A DNA stretch of 64,000 bases from Streptomyces griseochromogenes (GCF_001542625.1 NZ_CP016279.1:5332001-5396000), one strand, 5' to 3'; counted from the first letter of the stretch, positions 46,451-55,706 are shown. The notes: a model not told the origin generated them from the letters alone. Program-made: numbers and translations.

Positions 46451-47638
46451 TCAGCATGTCACCGGGAGAGTCTTCAGGCCGCGCTTGCGGAATGAGTGCA
46501 GCCAGTCCGGTCCGTTCTCGGGTATGTCCAGCCGCAGGGTCGGGAACCGCCGAACGAGGGCTGGAATCGCGATCTCGGCTTCCATCCGAGCGAGGGGTGC
46601 ACCGAGGCAGTAGTGAATGCCGTGGCCGAAGGCCAGGTGGGCTGTGGTGCGGTGCGGGTCGAAGGTCTCGGGCGACGGGAATTTTGTCTCGTCACGGTTC
46701 GCGGAGGCGATGGAGACCCAGACTCGGCTGCCGGCCGGGATGACGGTGCCGCCGATGGCCACGTCTTCGAGGGCGAAGCGGCGTACTCCCAAGGGGGAGG
46801 GAGAGTTCCAGCGCAGGCTCTCTTCGATCACTGCGCGGATTGGGACGGTGTCGTCTTGCACTGCCTTCAGCAGTTTCGGGTCGAGCATCAAGCCTAGCGC
46901 TGTGTTGCCGATGAGATAAGTGGCGTTGTTGTAGCCAGCGAACAGTAGCAGGAAGGCGAGGGAGAGGAGTTCGGGCTCGGTGAGCGAGTCGCGGTCGTCG
47001 CGAGCATGGATGAGCGCTGAGAGAAGGTCGTCGGCTGGGCGGCTGCGTTTGTCCTGGATGATGTCGGTCAGGTACTTGTGCATCTGCCGCATCGCGGCCC
47101 GTGAGTCCGTTGTTGTGGCTGCCGCCGAGAGAAGAGTGTCTGTCCAGGACCGGAAGTCACGGCGGTCTTCCTCCGGGACGCCGAGTAGCTCGCAGATGAC
47201 GCCCATTGGAAGCGGGACGGCCAGGGCCTGCATGAGGTCCACACGCGGGCCGGCCATCGTGGCGAGAAGACCGCCGGTCATGGTCTGGACACGGTCGCGG
47301 AGGGCTTCGACGCGTCGCGGGGTGAATGCCTTGGCGACAAGGCGGCGCAGGCGTGTGTGGTCGGGCGGGTCCATGTTGAGTAGATGGGCGTCCAGCTCTG
47401 GAGGCATGGATGACTGGTAGCCGTCAGGCGTCTGTGCGTTGCTCTTATTCAGCGAGAGCCGAGGATCAGCCAGGACGGCACGGACGTCCTCGTAGCGGGT
47501 GACGACCCACACGGGGGCCCCGTCGGGGGTAACGGTGCGATGGACGGGGTCGGCGTCCCGCAGCTGGGCGTATATGCTGTGAGGGTCGGCTACAAGGTCG
47601 TCGCCGAACAAGGTGGCCGGCAGTGATGCAAAAGTCAT
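46451..47638 (-). CDS. Cytochrome P450
   Basis: A 395-residue bacterial P450. The I-helix is LLLFAGYNNAT, the K-helix ExxR is in IEESLRWNSPSPLG, and the heme-binding loop FGHGIHYCLGAPLAR has Cys near residue 344. In the I-helix the usual acid-Thr pair (AGxET) is replaced by AGYNNAT. ATG 47638 overlaps the stop of the upstream membrane-protein gene (ATGA) and follows GGGAGCAG. It is the last gene of the XRE-ImmA-DUF6545-P450 operon. No ferredoxin is adjacent. Substrate unknown; likely oxidises a small molecule made or sensed by the system. Confidence 0.92.
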   Translation of the reverse strand: MTFASLPATLFGDDLVADPHSIYAQLRDADPVHRTVTPDGAPVWVVTRYEDVRAVLADPRLSLNKSNAQTPDGYQSSMPPELDAHLLNMDPPDHTRLRRLVAKAFTPRRVEALRDRVQTMTGGLLATMAGPRVDLMQALAVPLPMGVICELLGVPEEDRRDFRSWTDTLLSAAATTTDSRAAMRQMHKYLTDIIQDKRSRPADDLLSALIHARDDRDSLTEPELLSLAFLLLFAGYNNATYLIGNTALGLMLDPKLLKAVQDDTVPIRAVIEESLRWNSPSPLGVRRFALEDVAIGGTVIPAGSRVWVSIASANRDETKFPSPETFDPHRTTAHLAFGHGIHYCLGAPLARMEAEIAIPALVRRFPTLRLDIPENGPDWLHSFRKRGLKTLPVTC

Positions 47639-48885
47639 GGTCGTGCTGCTCCCTGATTGACGGCCTGCATGACTGTGGTCGCCTGTTCGGCAAGGCTGGA
47701 GCCGTGGAAGGCATCTGCGACGCGGCCGAGCCATTCCCGTTCGAATTTCATGTCGCCCGCTGCCGGATCGTGTGGGATGTCCGCGCCGTGATGCCGATCG
47801 TGCCCAGATGCTCGGGCTCGGAGGGCGGCCTTGATCTGCGCGGCTTCCGCAATGGCCTCAACCTCGTCGCCGCCCATACCGCGGGCGGTGCACAGTTCGC
47901 GCGCAGCGTTGGCGACTTGGGGGTCGTAGTGGGGGCGAAGGGCAAGCTGGCTGTCGCGGATCTCAATGATGGTGCGGTTGACGAGGAAGTGCGGGTCCTC
48001 GTCGCGCAGCGCCTGGAGCGGGCTGGCGTGGTGGATGTCTGGGAAGAGCACGACCTCGGGGTAGACGCGGGTGAGTTCTGCCCACAGAGGGCTCATGCGC
48101 CGGTAGGCTCGGTACAGCGATATACGTTCGCGCAGGCGGTCCAGCCCTACGCCCCAGACGGGCATCGTGAGGCCGACGGTGAGGAGCCAGGCGGAGACGC
48201 TGGCGCACATGGGCGCGACGTTGACACTGGCCCAGTGCAGAGGGGACGTGCCAAGTATGTCCCAGGTCAAGGACGCAAACTTGGTCACTCCGTAGCCGGA
48301 GCCGCCGATGAAGCCGCCGACCGCTGCGGTCCTCAGGCCCCGGCGCAGCCAGGGCCGATCGGTTACGACTTTGGCGCAGCGCCGGCACATGAAGGCCAGG
48401 CCGAACATGCCCACCACGTACAAAAGCGCGTAGACCAGCAGGAACTCGCTGATATAGGGGGCCTGGGCGTAATGGACGTCGAAGTCGACGTGGTGCTCGC
48501 CATCGCTTACATTGCCGAGGCTGAAAAGGGTGACCATGGCGGCGACAGACACGACGGCGTAGGCGATCAAGAGCCGGTGCCAGAGTTGGATGCGGTTCTG
48601 CGCAGAGGACCAGCTCACCAGGAGTGCGAGGAAAGACGCCTCGCAGAGGGCAACCGAACAGTAGACGAAGAGGGTGGTGATGTTGGTTACGCCCAGCACC
48701 GTGTCGACACGGACGTAGATCCAAGGCGATGCGATAACGAACGGAATAGCGTACAAGGCTATCGCCCCGCATATGAGCTGCAGCTCGCGGTTCCGGGGGG
48801 ACTTGATGAGATCGCGGAGTTTGTAGAAGAACGCACTCCAGGAGATCACTGCCAGGACGCCGTAGACGAGGTTGAAGCGCAGCAC
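47635..48885 (-). CDS. DUF6545/MAB_1171c-like multi-pass membrane protein
   Basis: A 416-residue protein. Residues 1-230 contain about seven membrane helices (FNLVYGVLAVISWSAFFY; LICGAIALYAIPFVIASPW; FLLVYALLYVVGMFGLAFMC; AWLLTVGLTMPVWGVGL). A cytoplasmic domain follows, with YRRMSPLWAELTRVYPEVVL and the conserved LVNRTIIEIRDSQLALRPHY, characteristic of the MAB_1171c family in actinobacteria. That family is labelled a putative transporter but has no proven activity. It starts 8 bases after the ImmA/IrrE gene and overlaps the P450 start. Confidence 0.82.
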   Translation of the reverse strand: MLRFNLVYGVLAVISWSAFFYKLRDLIKSPRNRELQLICGAIALYAIPFVIASPWIYVRVDTVLGVTNITTLFVYCSVALCEASFLALLVSWSSAQNRIQLWHRLLIAYAVVSVAAMVTLFSLGNVSDGEHHVDFDVHYAQAPYISEFLLVYALLYVVGMFGLAFMCRRCAKVVTDRPWLRRGLRTAAVGGFIGGSGYGVTKFASLTWDILGTSPLHWASVNVAPMCASVSAWLLTVGLTMPVWGVGLDRLRERISLYRAYRRMSPLWAELTRVYPEVVLFPDIHHASPLQALRDEDPHFLVNRTIIEIRDSQLALRPHYDPQVANAARELCTARGMGGDEVEAIAEAAQIKAALRARASGHDRHHGADIPHDPAAGDMKFEREWLGRVADAFHGSSLAEQATTVMQAVNQGAARP

Positions 48886-48892
48886 GTCAGCC

Positions 48893-49420
48893 CTACTTGT
48901 CAGGGCGCTCGAGTGAGCGGCCCAGGTGAGTGATGAGGTTGGCCATCCCGGGCGCGAGGTTTTCTGACAGGCGGTGGCCAGTCGCCACTGCCTCCACGGG
49001 CATTAGAGACGCAACCAACTCGGCTGCCTTCTCTTCCTCGTTGCTGTACTGCGTGCGGCCGAGCACGCTGCGCACCAGCTCTGGTCTGAGGGTGGGCATG
49101 AGGAGCCGAACAACCTCGTCAGGCATCACCGGCGCCGCCTCGTGGCCGCAGACCATGTGCCCGAGTTCGTGACGGACGATGTGCTGCTGGTGCGCCTGGG
49201 TCGTGTACTTCTGATAGAGGATGTAGTCCTCCTCATCGGTCGCCACCCACAGCCCGCAAGGACGGCCAGATCCTGTCGGCATAGCCACCTCAAGGAGCGA
49301 GATGGGGCGGTCTCGAAGGTCTTCCAGACGGTCGCAGAGGGCGTTCACGTCTGCCCGTTCGGGTATCTCCAGCTTCTGCACCACTAAGGCGCAGTACCGG
49401 CGCAGCTCCTTGTCGTTCAT
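48893..49420 (-). CDS. ImmA/IrrE-family metallopeptidase
   Basis: A 175-residue protein with the zinc-binding HExxH motif in IVRHELGHMVCGHE. The N-terminal helical domain (ELRRYCALVVQKLEIPERAD) and C-terminal helix (EEKAAELVASLMPVEAVATG) complete the family fold. These peptidases cut repressors, often an XRE regulator encoded next to them, as ImmA does ImmR. The XRE gene lies just upstream. ATG 49420 was chosen for GGTGAGGG just before it; the longer frame to 49495 has no site. Confidence 0.85.
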   Translation of the reverse strand: MNDKELRRYCALVVQKLEIPERADVNALCDRLEDLRDRPISLLEVAMPTGSGRPCGLWVATDEEDYILYQKYTTQAHQQHIVRHELGHMVCGHEAAPVMPDEVVRLLMPTLRPELVRSVLGRTQYSNEEEKAAELVASLMPVEAVATGHRLSENLAPGMANLITHLGRSLERPDK

Positions 49421-49491
49421 GCCCTCACCAATCGGATGACCGCCCGGCCAACGCCACGATACGAAAGCAACAGGTATTTTTGGTCTGGTGA

Positions 49492-49989
49492 TCATAGGGC
49501 GCCGGGACTGGTGCCCTTGCGCGCACGTGGCTGCATCCTCCGCCTAGGAGTGGCTTGATTCTCGGCCTGTGTCTCGGCCAGACGCTGCAGGACAGGGAGG
49601 ATCGACTCGACGTTGCTCTCTGACATGTCCGCGATGGTGCGCAGCGCGATCTGGCGCACGCCTACGTCTTTGAGCTTGGAGAGCAGTTCAAGGTCTTGCC
49701 GGACCTCCTCCCCTTGCTCATCGTCAACAAAGTAGGCGACCGGGACACCGAAGAAGTCGGCGAGCGCCTGCATGTGCGCCAGCGTTGGGTTGTCCCGTAC
49801 GCCCTTACGGAGATAGCCGATGTAGGTCTCGGAGAGTCCGAGGGAGCGAGCGACCTCGGCATTGCTCCATGGGCCCCGTCCTGAGGGATGGACAGTCTCG
49901 AACAGCCGGTTGAGCCGACCCATGAACGTATTCGTCCGCCCCCCGTTTCCGGCTGGCTCGCCAGTGCCAGCGGCACCCTGCTCCACCAT
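49492..49989 (-). CDS. XRE-family transcriptional regulator
   Basis: About 165 residues. The helix-turn-helix (residues 38-95) reads SNAEVARSLGLSETYIGYLR with GVRDNPTLAHMQALADFFGV. The linker YFVDDEQGEEVRQDLELLSK and a helical C-terminus (IADMSESNVESILPVLQRLA) follow. ATG 49989 has GGTGG close upstream; ATG 50034 and 50019 are alternatives. First gene of the operon and the likely cleavage target of the peptidase encoded next. Confidence 0.85.
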   Translation of the reverse strand: MVEQGAAGTGEPAGNGGRTNTFMGRLNRLFETVHPSGRGPWSNAEVARSLGLSETYIGYLRKGVRDNPTLAHMQALADFFGVPVAYFVDDEQGEEVRQDLELLSKLKDVGVRQIALRTIADMSESNVESILPVLQRLAETQAENQATPRRRMQPRARKGTSPGAL

Positions 49990-50086
49990 TCCACCACCCG
50001 TTCGGTCTTCAGGCATGCGAGGCATGCGACGCAAGCCAGCCTATCTTCCCCTCACTTGGCCGGACCGCGCGCAAGCCAGCTAATTT

Positions 50087-50137
50087 GAGTCAACTGACGA
50101 CAGATGCTCGCGACACGCGGGCATCACAACAGTTGAC
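50087..50137. promoter_or_regulatory. Nested dyad upstream of the XRE operon
   Basis: AGTCAACTG (50087-50095) and CAGTTGACT (50129-50137) are a perfect 9-bp inverted repeat. Inside them GATGC/GCATC (50102-50106, 50120-50124) form a second dyad. TTGACT on the minus strand could double as a -35 element for the operon. Likely operator of the XRE regulator. Confidence 0.5.
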
Positions 50138-50143
50138 TACCGT

Positions 50144-50449
50144 TTAGAGGCCATGCAGGGTGTCCATGCCGACACACCGAGTAGCAGGAGGCACAGCAGT
50201 GCCAAGCCCTACCGCCTGGCGCCCGCTCGGCTGGGCCACGAGCGCCTCATGCCCGCCCGCCAGCCACTTCGCCCACCAGTTGTCCACGACCTTGAGTGAA
50301 ACCTTGAACAGCGCCGCGACATCCTCCTGGTCCCGGCCCGCTGCCAGCGCAGCCGCCGCCCGCATCCGCAGGGCCTGCTGCGCCGACCGCGACAACTGCC
50401 GTGCATCCCCCGCCAGTTCACTCGCGCAGAGATAAATGACCCAGAACAC
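50144..50449 (-). pseudogene. IS630-type transposase N-terminal fragment
   Basis: About 75 codons of the winged helix-turn-helix region: QLSRSAQQALRMRAAAALAA, DQEDVAALFKVSLKVVDNWW and AKWLAGGHEALVAQPSGR. The DDE domain is absent. Confidence 0.6.
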
Positions 50450-51312
50450 CTACTACCGTTTCGGATCAATAGGCGGTCAGGTTTCGGTGTGCCCTTCGGG
50501 CTTCCTGACATAGAGGCTCAGTTCCATGACCCTGCCAACACTCTCGGAGCGCTGCCCCTGAAGCGTCACTACGGGAGTAACTGGGAGGCCAGTTTCGCAG
50601 CAACTTCTCGTCAAAGGTAGAAATGTCTGAACCCGTGTGCCTCCTTGGGGCTGGCGGTTCCCGCGCTGGCGAAAACGAGTTTCGCCTGGCAGGGATCGCT
50701 GCTTCACACCCTGTCATACTCCTGCGTACGCGGCTGCTCTCGCGCGACCAGTGCTGAAAGGTACCCGAGCCAAGCTGGAGCTTCAGGCCGGCGAGCCACT
50801 GGCTCAGGGCCTGCCAGAGAGGTGGCTGTGCGACCGGGCGCGAGAGCTGGCATGGCGCGGCTGGTCTGATCTCGTCCAGCATGTCGAGCGGTCTACGGTC
50901 CCCATCGGCGGTCACCGGGAGGTGTCCCGCCCCGGCCTGCCGGAGTGGTGCGGCCAGCGCGGTGTGGGCACACCGGCGGCGCGCCTCAATCCGCGGTTCC
51001 GCACTTTCGGCGCCGTTGGCAATTGGGGAGAAGTGCCCGCGCTGCCACCCACACGCCATCCATACAGGTGTGTGAGCAGCCCGCCTGTCCGAGTTCCCCA
51101 GTCCTTCTCGCCGATCAATGGTCAAGATCTATGGAGCGGCCTATGGGCGGTCAAGATCATCTCACGGGTCCAGCTCAACGTGACAGTGCCCGCACGGTCG
51201 TTGTCGGGCATTGAGATATGGGGGTGTTAGGGCCTGCGGGAAATAAGTCGTGGATTCCAGTTCCAGGGATCGTTGAAGTTGTATGGGGAGACCTGAGGGG
51301 ATCGAGGCTACG
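50450..51312. other. 860-bp stretch without a confident gene
   Basis: Both strands carry long frames across 50640-51120 (plus: WLCDRARELAWRGWSDLVQH; minus: PVAQPPLWQALSQWLAGLKL), but neither shows a known family or good start. Probably degraded coding sequence. Confidence 0.4.
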
Positions 51313-52164
51313 ATGCATGACATAGAGGTAATCCTGACGTGGTCGAACCACTCCGGTTACCGACGGGGGCGCGGGAATGGCGAACGGATCAACCTGAAGC
51401 CTGGCGATGAACTGAAGTTCGGGGTATCGAATCGCTCGGGAGGGTTTCATCCGAATGCCGAACCGAGCGCCGGCGCACTCAGAGTTTCCGCCCACCGTCC
51501 TCTCATTTCGAATCTTACCAACAGTACCACCTACGCAATTGAGAATTTGGAGGGTGGAGCGGAGCTGGTCAAGGTGCGCCCCCGCCAGTTAGAGATGGTG
51601 ATACCGTTCGAAATGTCGCGTATCCTCATTCCAACCGTCAACGGCATCGTCGAATTCAACGTCTATGCCCCTCCGCCACGTCTGCTCAGAATGGACCTGG
51701 CCACGTGGACGCTGGCCTCGTCGATTCATCTCGACAAGACGAGCAAGTACTTCGCCGTCCTCGTCGCGCTGTGCGAGCCACGCCTGCGCGGGTCATCGAT
51801 GGCGGCTGTGCCTTCTGTCCGGGAGGTCGTTGAACGGCTGAAGGGGATCGACCAGTTCAGGGACGCAAACCGCAGCAGCATCAACTATCACATCGACTAC
51901 CTGGCGGCCCAGAAGCTTCCAGTGAGTCAATGGTCTAAGTACATGGACGACGGGCCTATGCATTCCAAGCGCGAGGCCTTGGTCGCCTTCGCGCTCCGGT
52001 TCGATCTGGTGAACGAGGAGCACCTCGACCTGCTTACCGGACTCCGCCTTTCGCCAAGCGTGCCAGCATCAACGCCGGTCCTGACATCTCGTCCTCGGCA
52101 CGAGCTGCCACTGCTCCGGCCAGATAGAAGGGGAGTGAGTAACGTCAATTCACAGCGTCCGTGA
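51313..52164 (+). CDS. FHA-like/winged-helix hypothetical protein, 3' end altered by IS21 remnant
   Basis: About 283 residues from ATG 51313 (MHDIEVILTWSNHSGYRRGR), with GAGG upstream. The N-terminal 130 residues are beta-rich and loosely FHA-like (FGVSNRSGGFHPNAEPSAGA; RILIPTVNGIVEFNVYAPP). A helical segment resembling a winged helix follows (SVREVVERLKGIDQFRDANR, SSINYHIDYLAAQKLPV). The last codons overlap the start of IS21-type sequence, so the native C-terminus was probably replaced. GC is lower than in neighbours. Confidence 0.6.
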   Translation: MHDIEVILTWSNHSGYRRGRGNGERINLKPGDELKFGVSNRSGGFHPNAEPSAGALRVSAHRPLISNLTNSTTYAIENLEGGAELVKVRPRQLEMVIPFEMSRILIPTVNGIVEFNVYAPPPRLLRMDLATWTLASSIHLDKTSKYFAVLVALCEPRLRGSSMAAVPSVREVVERLKGIDQFRDANRSSINYHIDYLAAQKLPVSQWSKYMDDGPMHSKREALVAFALRFDLVNEEHLDLLTGLRLSPSVPASTPVLTSRPRHELPLLRPDRRGVSNVNSQRP

Positions 52165-52795
52165 CCACGTGCTGGCAGGCCGGGCCTTCTCCTCCGTCGA
52201 AGAGATGAACGCCGCCTGCGCCGCCTGGGTGCCACTTCGGCAGTCGAAGGTCCACGGCACCCACGGCGAAGTCATCGGACACCGGGCCGTGCGCGACCAC
52301 ACGGCTCTGCGTCCGTTGCCAAGGGCCCTCTATGTGGTCGCCCAGCGGCATCTGCGGCACGTCGGCAAGGACTGCCTGGTCGCCTTCGACGCGAACCTCT
52401 ACTTGGTGCCCGCCTGCAAGGTCCGTCCCCGACCGCTGGTCGAGATCCGGGCCACGAAGTCCCAGGTCACACTGCATTGCACCGTTTCTGACGCCACTGG
52501 GCAGACGTTGCTGGCCGTCCACCCACGGGCGGCCGGCCGCGGAGCCCGCATCGTGGACGAGACGCACTGGAAGGGACTGCCCACCGGCGCCGGCCGCTGT
52601 GTCACCACCGCTGACGCTCTGCTTTCGCCCCGCCGCAGCCAGCCGCTCGGGTCGGGGACCGGTCCGCTGCAGGCTCTGCTGAACCGGTCCGCAGCCGCAA
52701 GTGTCGAGGTCGGCCGCCGTCCGCTGTCGGTCTATGACGATCTGACCGGCACCGGGCCCTTTACCTCACCCGCCCCGACCGAGGACACCCGTTGA
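52148..52795 (+). pseudogene. istA: IS21-family transposase IstA, 3' part
   Basis: The C-terminal third of an IstA-type transposase: VLAGRAFSSVEEMNAACAAW, THGEVIGHRAVRDHTALRPL, VAFDANLYLVPACKVRPR and ARIVDETHWKGLPTGAGR. The N-terminal and DDE domains are missing. The stop overlaps the TTG of the IstB fragment, the usual IS21 gene junction. Confidence 0.72.
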
Positions 52796-52915
52796 GCGAG
52801 CTGACCAGCACCCGCACCATCGCCGTCATGCTTGGCCTGCCGCACCTGGCAGAGGCCCTGAACCACTACATCCAGCGGGCCGACGAGGCAAAGATGGGCT
52901 ACAGCGACCTGCTAG
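52792..52915 (+). pseudogene. istB: IS21 helper ATPase IstB, 5' fragment
   Basis: Reads SELTSTRTIAVMLGLPHLAE and RADEAKMGYSDLL, the IstB N-terminus. It is cut at about 52915 just before the P-loop region by an IS5-type end. Confidence 0.65.
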
Positions 52916-52934
52916 GGAGCGTATTTGGTTGTGA

Positions 52935-53045
52935 TCAAGGAGTGGCTCGTCTGAGGTCCTTGATCCAGATCATCGCGGCGCGGAGGTGGAGGTCAGCGAG
53001 GTAGTTTCCCTCACAGTCATAGCGGGTGGCGATGCCTCGCCATGC
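52935..53045 (-). pseudogene. IS5-family transposase C-terminal fragment
   Basis: About 35 codons, WRGIATRYDCEGNYLADLHL and RAAMIWIKDL with a stop at 52935, the C-terminal end of an IS5-type transposase. CTAG at 52916-52925 may mark its junction with IstB. Confidence 0.55.
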
Positions 53046-53085
53046 TCGCCGGCTGGCTTTTGGCAGGGCGGAATGGGCGGGAGCT

Positions 53086-53179
53086 CTACGAGCGGTCGGC
53101 GAGGAGATTGGCGGCGAAGCCGAAGAAGGCCACGCCGGTGATCTGTTCGAGGCGGCGGCGGAACGCGGGGCGTTGGATG
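53086..53179 (-). pseudogene. Short transposase-like C-terminal fragment
   Basis: Reads FRRRLEQITGVAFFGFAANL and LADRS plus stop. It resembles a transposase end and adjoins the truncated DUF6228 gene. Family not certain. Confidence 0.35.
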
Positions 53180-53434
53180 CGTTCGTTCCCCGTTCCAGCC
53201 GCGGAAGTCCGCGGCGAGTTTGTCCAGGAAGGGCGTCAGGTCCGTGTCCCAGTCCCAGGCCGCCACTGCGCCGACGCGGGCGTTGAAACCGGGTGCGCTG
53301 GCCTCGACGGCGTAGTGCACGCAGTCCTCGCCCTCCCGGAACCGGTCGCAGAGCCTGACGTGGACCGTCCGGTCACGCTGGCAGCGGACGATGAGGTCGG
53401 TGGGGTTGTCGGTGGCGGTGTCTTCGGGGCTCAC
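53180..53434 (-). pseudogene. DUF6228-like gene, 3'-truncated
   Basis: 85 codons from 53434. LIVRCQRDRTVHVRLCDRFR, VHYAVEASAPGFNARVGAVA and LTPFLDKLAADFRGWNGER resemble the DUF6228 family of small actinobacterial proteins. The final conserved strand is replaced by out-of-frame transposase sequence. Confidence 0.5.
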
Positions 53435-53467
53435 TTGCGAAACGGCAGGTCAGCGGGGTATCCGCCG

Positions 53468-54144
53468 TCATGGTGTTTCCGGGGCGGGAAGTCGTCCGGG
53501 ATCGACACGGTCGGCAAGATAGATCAAGGTGGCCTCGGGATCCATCCCGAAGGCGGCGGCGACGAGCTTTGGATCCATCGCGTTCACCAGGTCGACGAGA
53601 CGGGTGCCGCGGATCATTCGGGTTCGGTATCCGCAGTCGTCAAGAACGTGGGACAGGTAGGCAGTTGAGGCCGGGCCCCGCCCGGCCTTTGTCCCTTTGG
53701 TGACCATCACGTGGGGGTTGGTCGTCGGCCGTGCCTCGCGGTGGGAAAGGCACCGCTGCAGCACAGTCCAGGAGGCGGGGTCCAAGGGGACGGGATGGGG
53801 CCGTTTGCCGAGCTTGAGCGTCTGGGCCACTGGGTTGACGTCGGTGACTTGCAGCATCCGGACCTCGAAGCAGGGAAGCACCGTAGCAGGGCGAGTATGC
53901 CCATCAGGGCCTCGTGCGGGTGGACGTGTTCGCCGGTGGTCCAGCGGCGGAACAGCTTGCGCTGCTGGTCGAGGGCGAGGGTCCTGCCGCGGAAGCCGCT
54001 CAGCTGCGTCGCGGCCAGCGTCCGCGTCGGGTTGACCAGGACGATGTGGTGCGAACGGGCGAAGCGGAAGAACTGCCGCAGAACGACGAGCCTGCGTTTG
54101 TGGGCCTTGGGCAAGGTGGTCAAGAAGGCCTCGATGTCGTGCAC
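53468..54144 (-). pseudogene. Tyrosine recombinase with frameshift
   Basis: Two frames join at about 53880. The N-terminal part (MHDIEAFLTTLPKAHKRRLV; FFRFARSHHIVLVNPTRTLA; GRTLALDQQRKLFRRWTTG) has the core-binding domain. The C-terminal part (LQVTDVNPVAQTLKLGKRPH; DDCGYRTRMIRGTRLVDLVN) has the catalytic domain. The usual HxxR and Tyr motifs are not intact in the C-terminal part, so it is broken and probably also decayed. Confidence 0.6.
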
Positions 54145-54194
54145 GTCGGCCAGGGCATCTGCTTACGACGACTCCGAACCTCATTCTGAAATGA

Positions 54195-55001
54195 TCAGTT
54201 ATGCTGCGCGTTAGGTTCGTCGTTCGGGAGCCCGTCGGTCAGAACGCTCACCTGGCAATAGAAGTGGTCCGACTTGGTCGCTGCTATCGTCGTAGTGAGC
54301 AGTCGCATCGCATGCCCGTAGAGAATATGGTCCTTCTGAACACCCTTGGGTGTCGTAGGAGTTCCCTCGAACGCGTTCAGATAACTGCCTGGACGCAAGG
54401 CCCCCGCAAGCAACTCCCTTATCCGACTATGGTTCGCGTCAATTGCAGCAAAGGCCATACCGGCACCACCGCTGGCCAGCAGATCTTCCGTGAGCATGTC
54501 CCACATCCGCGTGAACATCGGGCCGGTGGGGCTCACTCCGAAGCGCTGTAAGGGGAAGCAGTGCCCATTGACGAGACCGAGCGTCCGGTCACCCAGATCT
54601 ATCGATCCGACCACATAGCCCTTGTCATGAAGCCTCCAGGGCTCGCCGTGCGGGCTGACAGTTTCCAGCCGCGGATTGGGGAACTGCTGGTACACCGCAT
54701 CTCTGATAGGGAACCGAGATAAGATCCCAAGCGCGAGCGAAGCATTGTCGGCCAAATGCGATTCACTTATGGGGAATGACGCAAAGTACGGATATTCGAG
54801 ACACCTTGCCAGGTATTCGGCTTGCCCTTCTCGGTGTCCATGATAGTCATGAGCCTCTTGCAGGCAAACCACATCGGGCAGGTACTCTTTCAAGACTGCG
54901 GCATAGTAGTCGAGCGACGGATTTCCGTTTCGCTGATGAGACTCGCCAAGAATCCCTCCCCCCATGTTCCAGGTCGCGAGCTTCAGGAGCTTAGGCCTCA
55001 T
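54195..55001 (-). CDS. Endonuclease/exonuclease/phosphatase-family protein
   Basis: 268 residues with the EEP metal-dependent phosphoesterase motifs in order: LATWNMGGG (Asn), DVVCLQEAHDYHG (Glu), LGILSRFPI, VNGHCF, FAAIDANHSRI (Asp-x-Asn), KDHILYG and the final SDHFYC (Asp-His). All catalytic residues are present. No signal peptide. It could cut nucleic acid or a phosphate ester. It lies between the broken integrase and the peptide cluster; a link to the cluster is not shown. Confidence 0.82.
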   Translation of the reverse strand: MRPKLLKLATWNMGGGILGESHQRNGNPSLDYYAAVLKEYLPDVVCLQEAHDYHGHREGQAEYLARCLEYPYFASFPISESHLADNASLALGILSRFPIRDAVYQQFPNPRLETVSPHGEPWRLHDKGYVVGSIDLGDRTLGLVNGHCFPLQRFGVSPTGPMFTRMWDMLTEDLLASGGAGMAFAAIDANHSRIRELLAGALRPGSYLNAFEGTPTTPKGVQKDHILYGHAMRLLTTTIAATKSDHFYCQVSVLTDGLPNDEPNAQHN

Positions 55002-55427
55002 AGATGCGTCCTATAGGTAAAGGGGGAGAAGGCGAATCAAACGTCCTCAGGATCATAGAGGTTCCGAAAAGCGATGACGAAGTACTGGTGCCGTTGCGAG
55101 CTGCGAGAAGCACTATCCGGCGGCGAAAGGTGCCGAATGCTTGATTCCGTAATACCTCGGCGCATCGGCGCGAGCGCCAACCATACATCACGCCACTGCC
55201 TGCGACCACGACTCCAACACGATTCCGTTACGCACCCGTTCCTCGACATCTATCGGGTGGCCGAGGCTGCGTGGTTGCCGCCGCGATCGCGGAGGGGGTG
55301 GTCAGCTCGGCATGATCCTGACTGATGTCAGTACAGCCCCCTCCGACCGATCGCTAGCTTGTACTTCCTCCGCAACTTGAAAGTGTCGTACTGGAACATC
55401 GCGCAGCAGCCGTGAGGAGCTCTCGAC
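55002..55427. other. 426-bp divergent region left of the peptide cluster
   Basis: A possible minus-strand tail (YFVIAFRNLYDPEDV and stop at 55037) looks protein-like but has no clear beginning. The region should hold promoters for the carrier-protein gene and for the minus-strand EEP gene. Confidence 0.4.
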
Positions 55428-55706
55428 ATGTCCCTGCAGGACCAAAAGGCACCGGATCGTATCGCGGCCCTGACCGAAATCTGGCGCGAGGTTCTCGCCA
55501 ATCCTGCCCTCGACGAGAACTCGGACCTTTTTGATAACGATGGATCGTCGCTGCACGTCCTGCAGATCACCGGCAGGATCCATGACGTTCTTGGTATCAA
55601 CGTGAAGCTGCGGCACGTATTTTCCAACACTTCACCGAGAAGTCTTTCGGATTTCCTGGAGAGTGAGGGGCGCGCGAGTTCCGGCGCGGATGACGCCAAC
55701 TCCTGA
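55428..55706 (+). CDS. Free-standing peptidyl/acyl carrier protein
   Basis: 92 residues of the phosphopantetheine-binding fold: ALTEIWREVLANPALDENSD, then LFDNDGSSLHVLQITGRIHD with the prosthetic-group Ser in GSSL, then VFSNTSPRSLSDFLESEGR. The residue before the modified Ser is Ser rather than the common Asp. GAGGAG lies before the ATG. First gene of the plus-strand half of the cluster; it presumably carries the intermediate used by the condensation enzyme that follows. Confidence 0.85.
   Translation: MSLQDQKAPDRIAALTEIWREVLANPALDENSDLFDNDGSSLHVLQITGRIHDVLGINVKLRHVFSNTSPRSLSDFLESEGRASSGADDANS

Noticed and set aside
47623..48933. 436-codon plus-strand open frame opposite the DUF6545 gene
   Set aside because: Antisense; the minus-strand product has clear membrane helices and is tightly packed in an operon.
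50637..51230. 197-codon plus-strand frame
   Set aside because: No family, poor start and an equally long frame on the other strand; recorded as noncoding or decayed.
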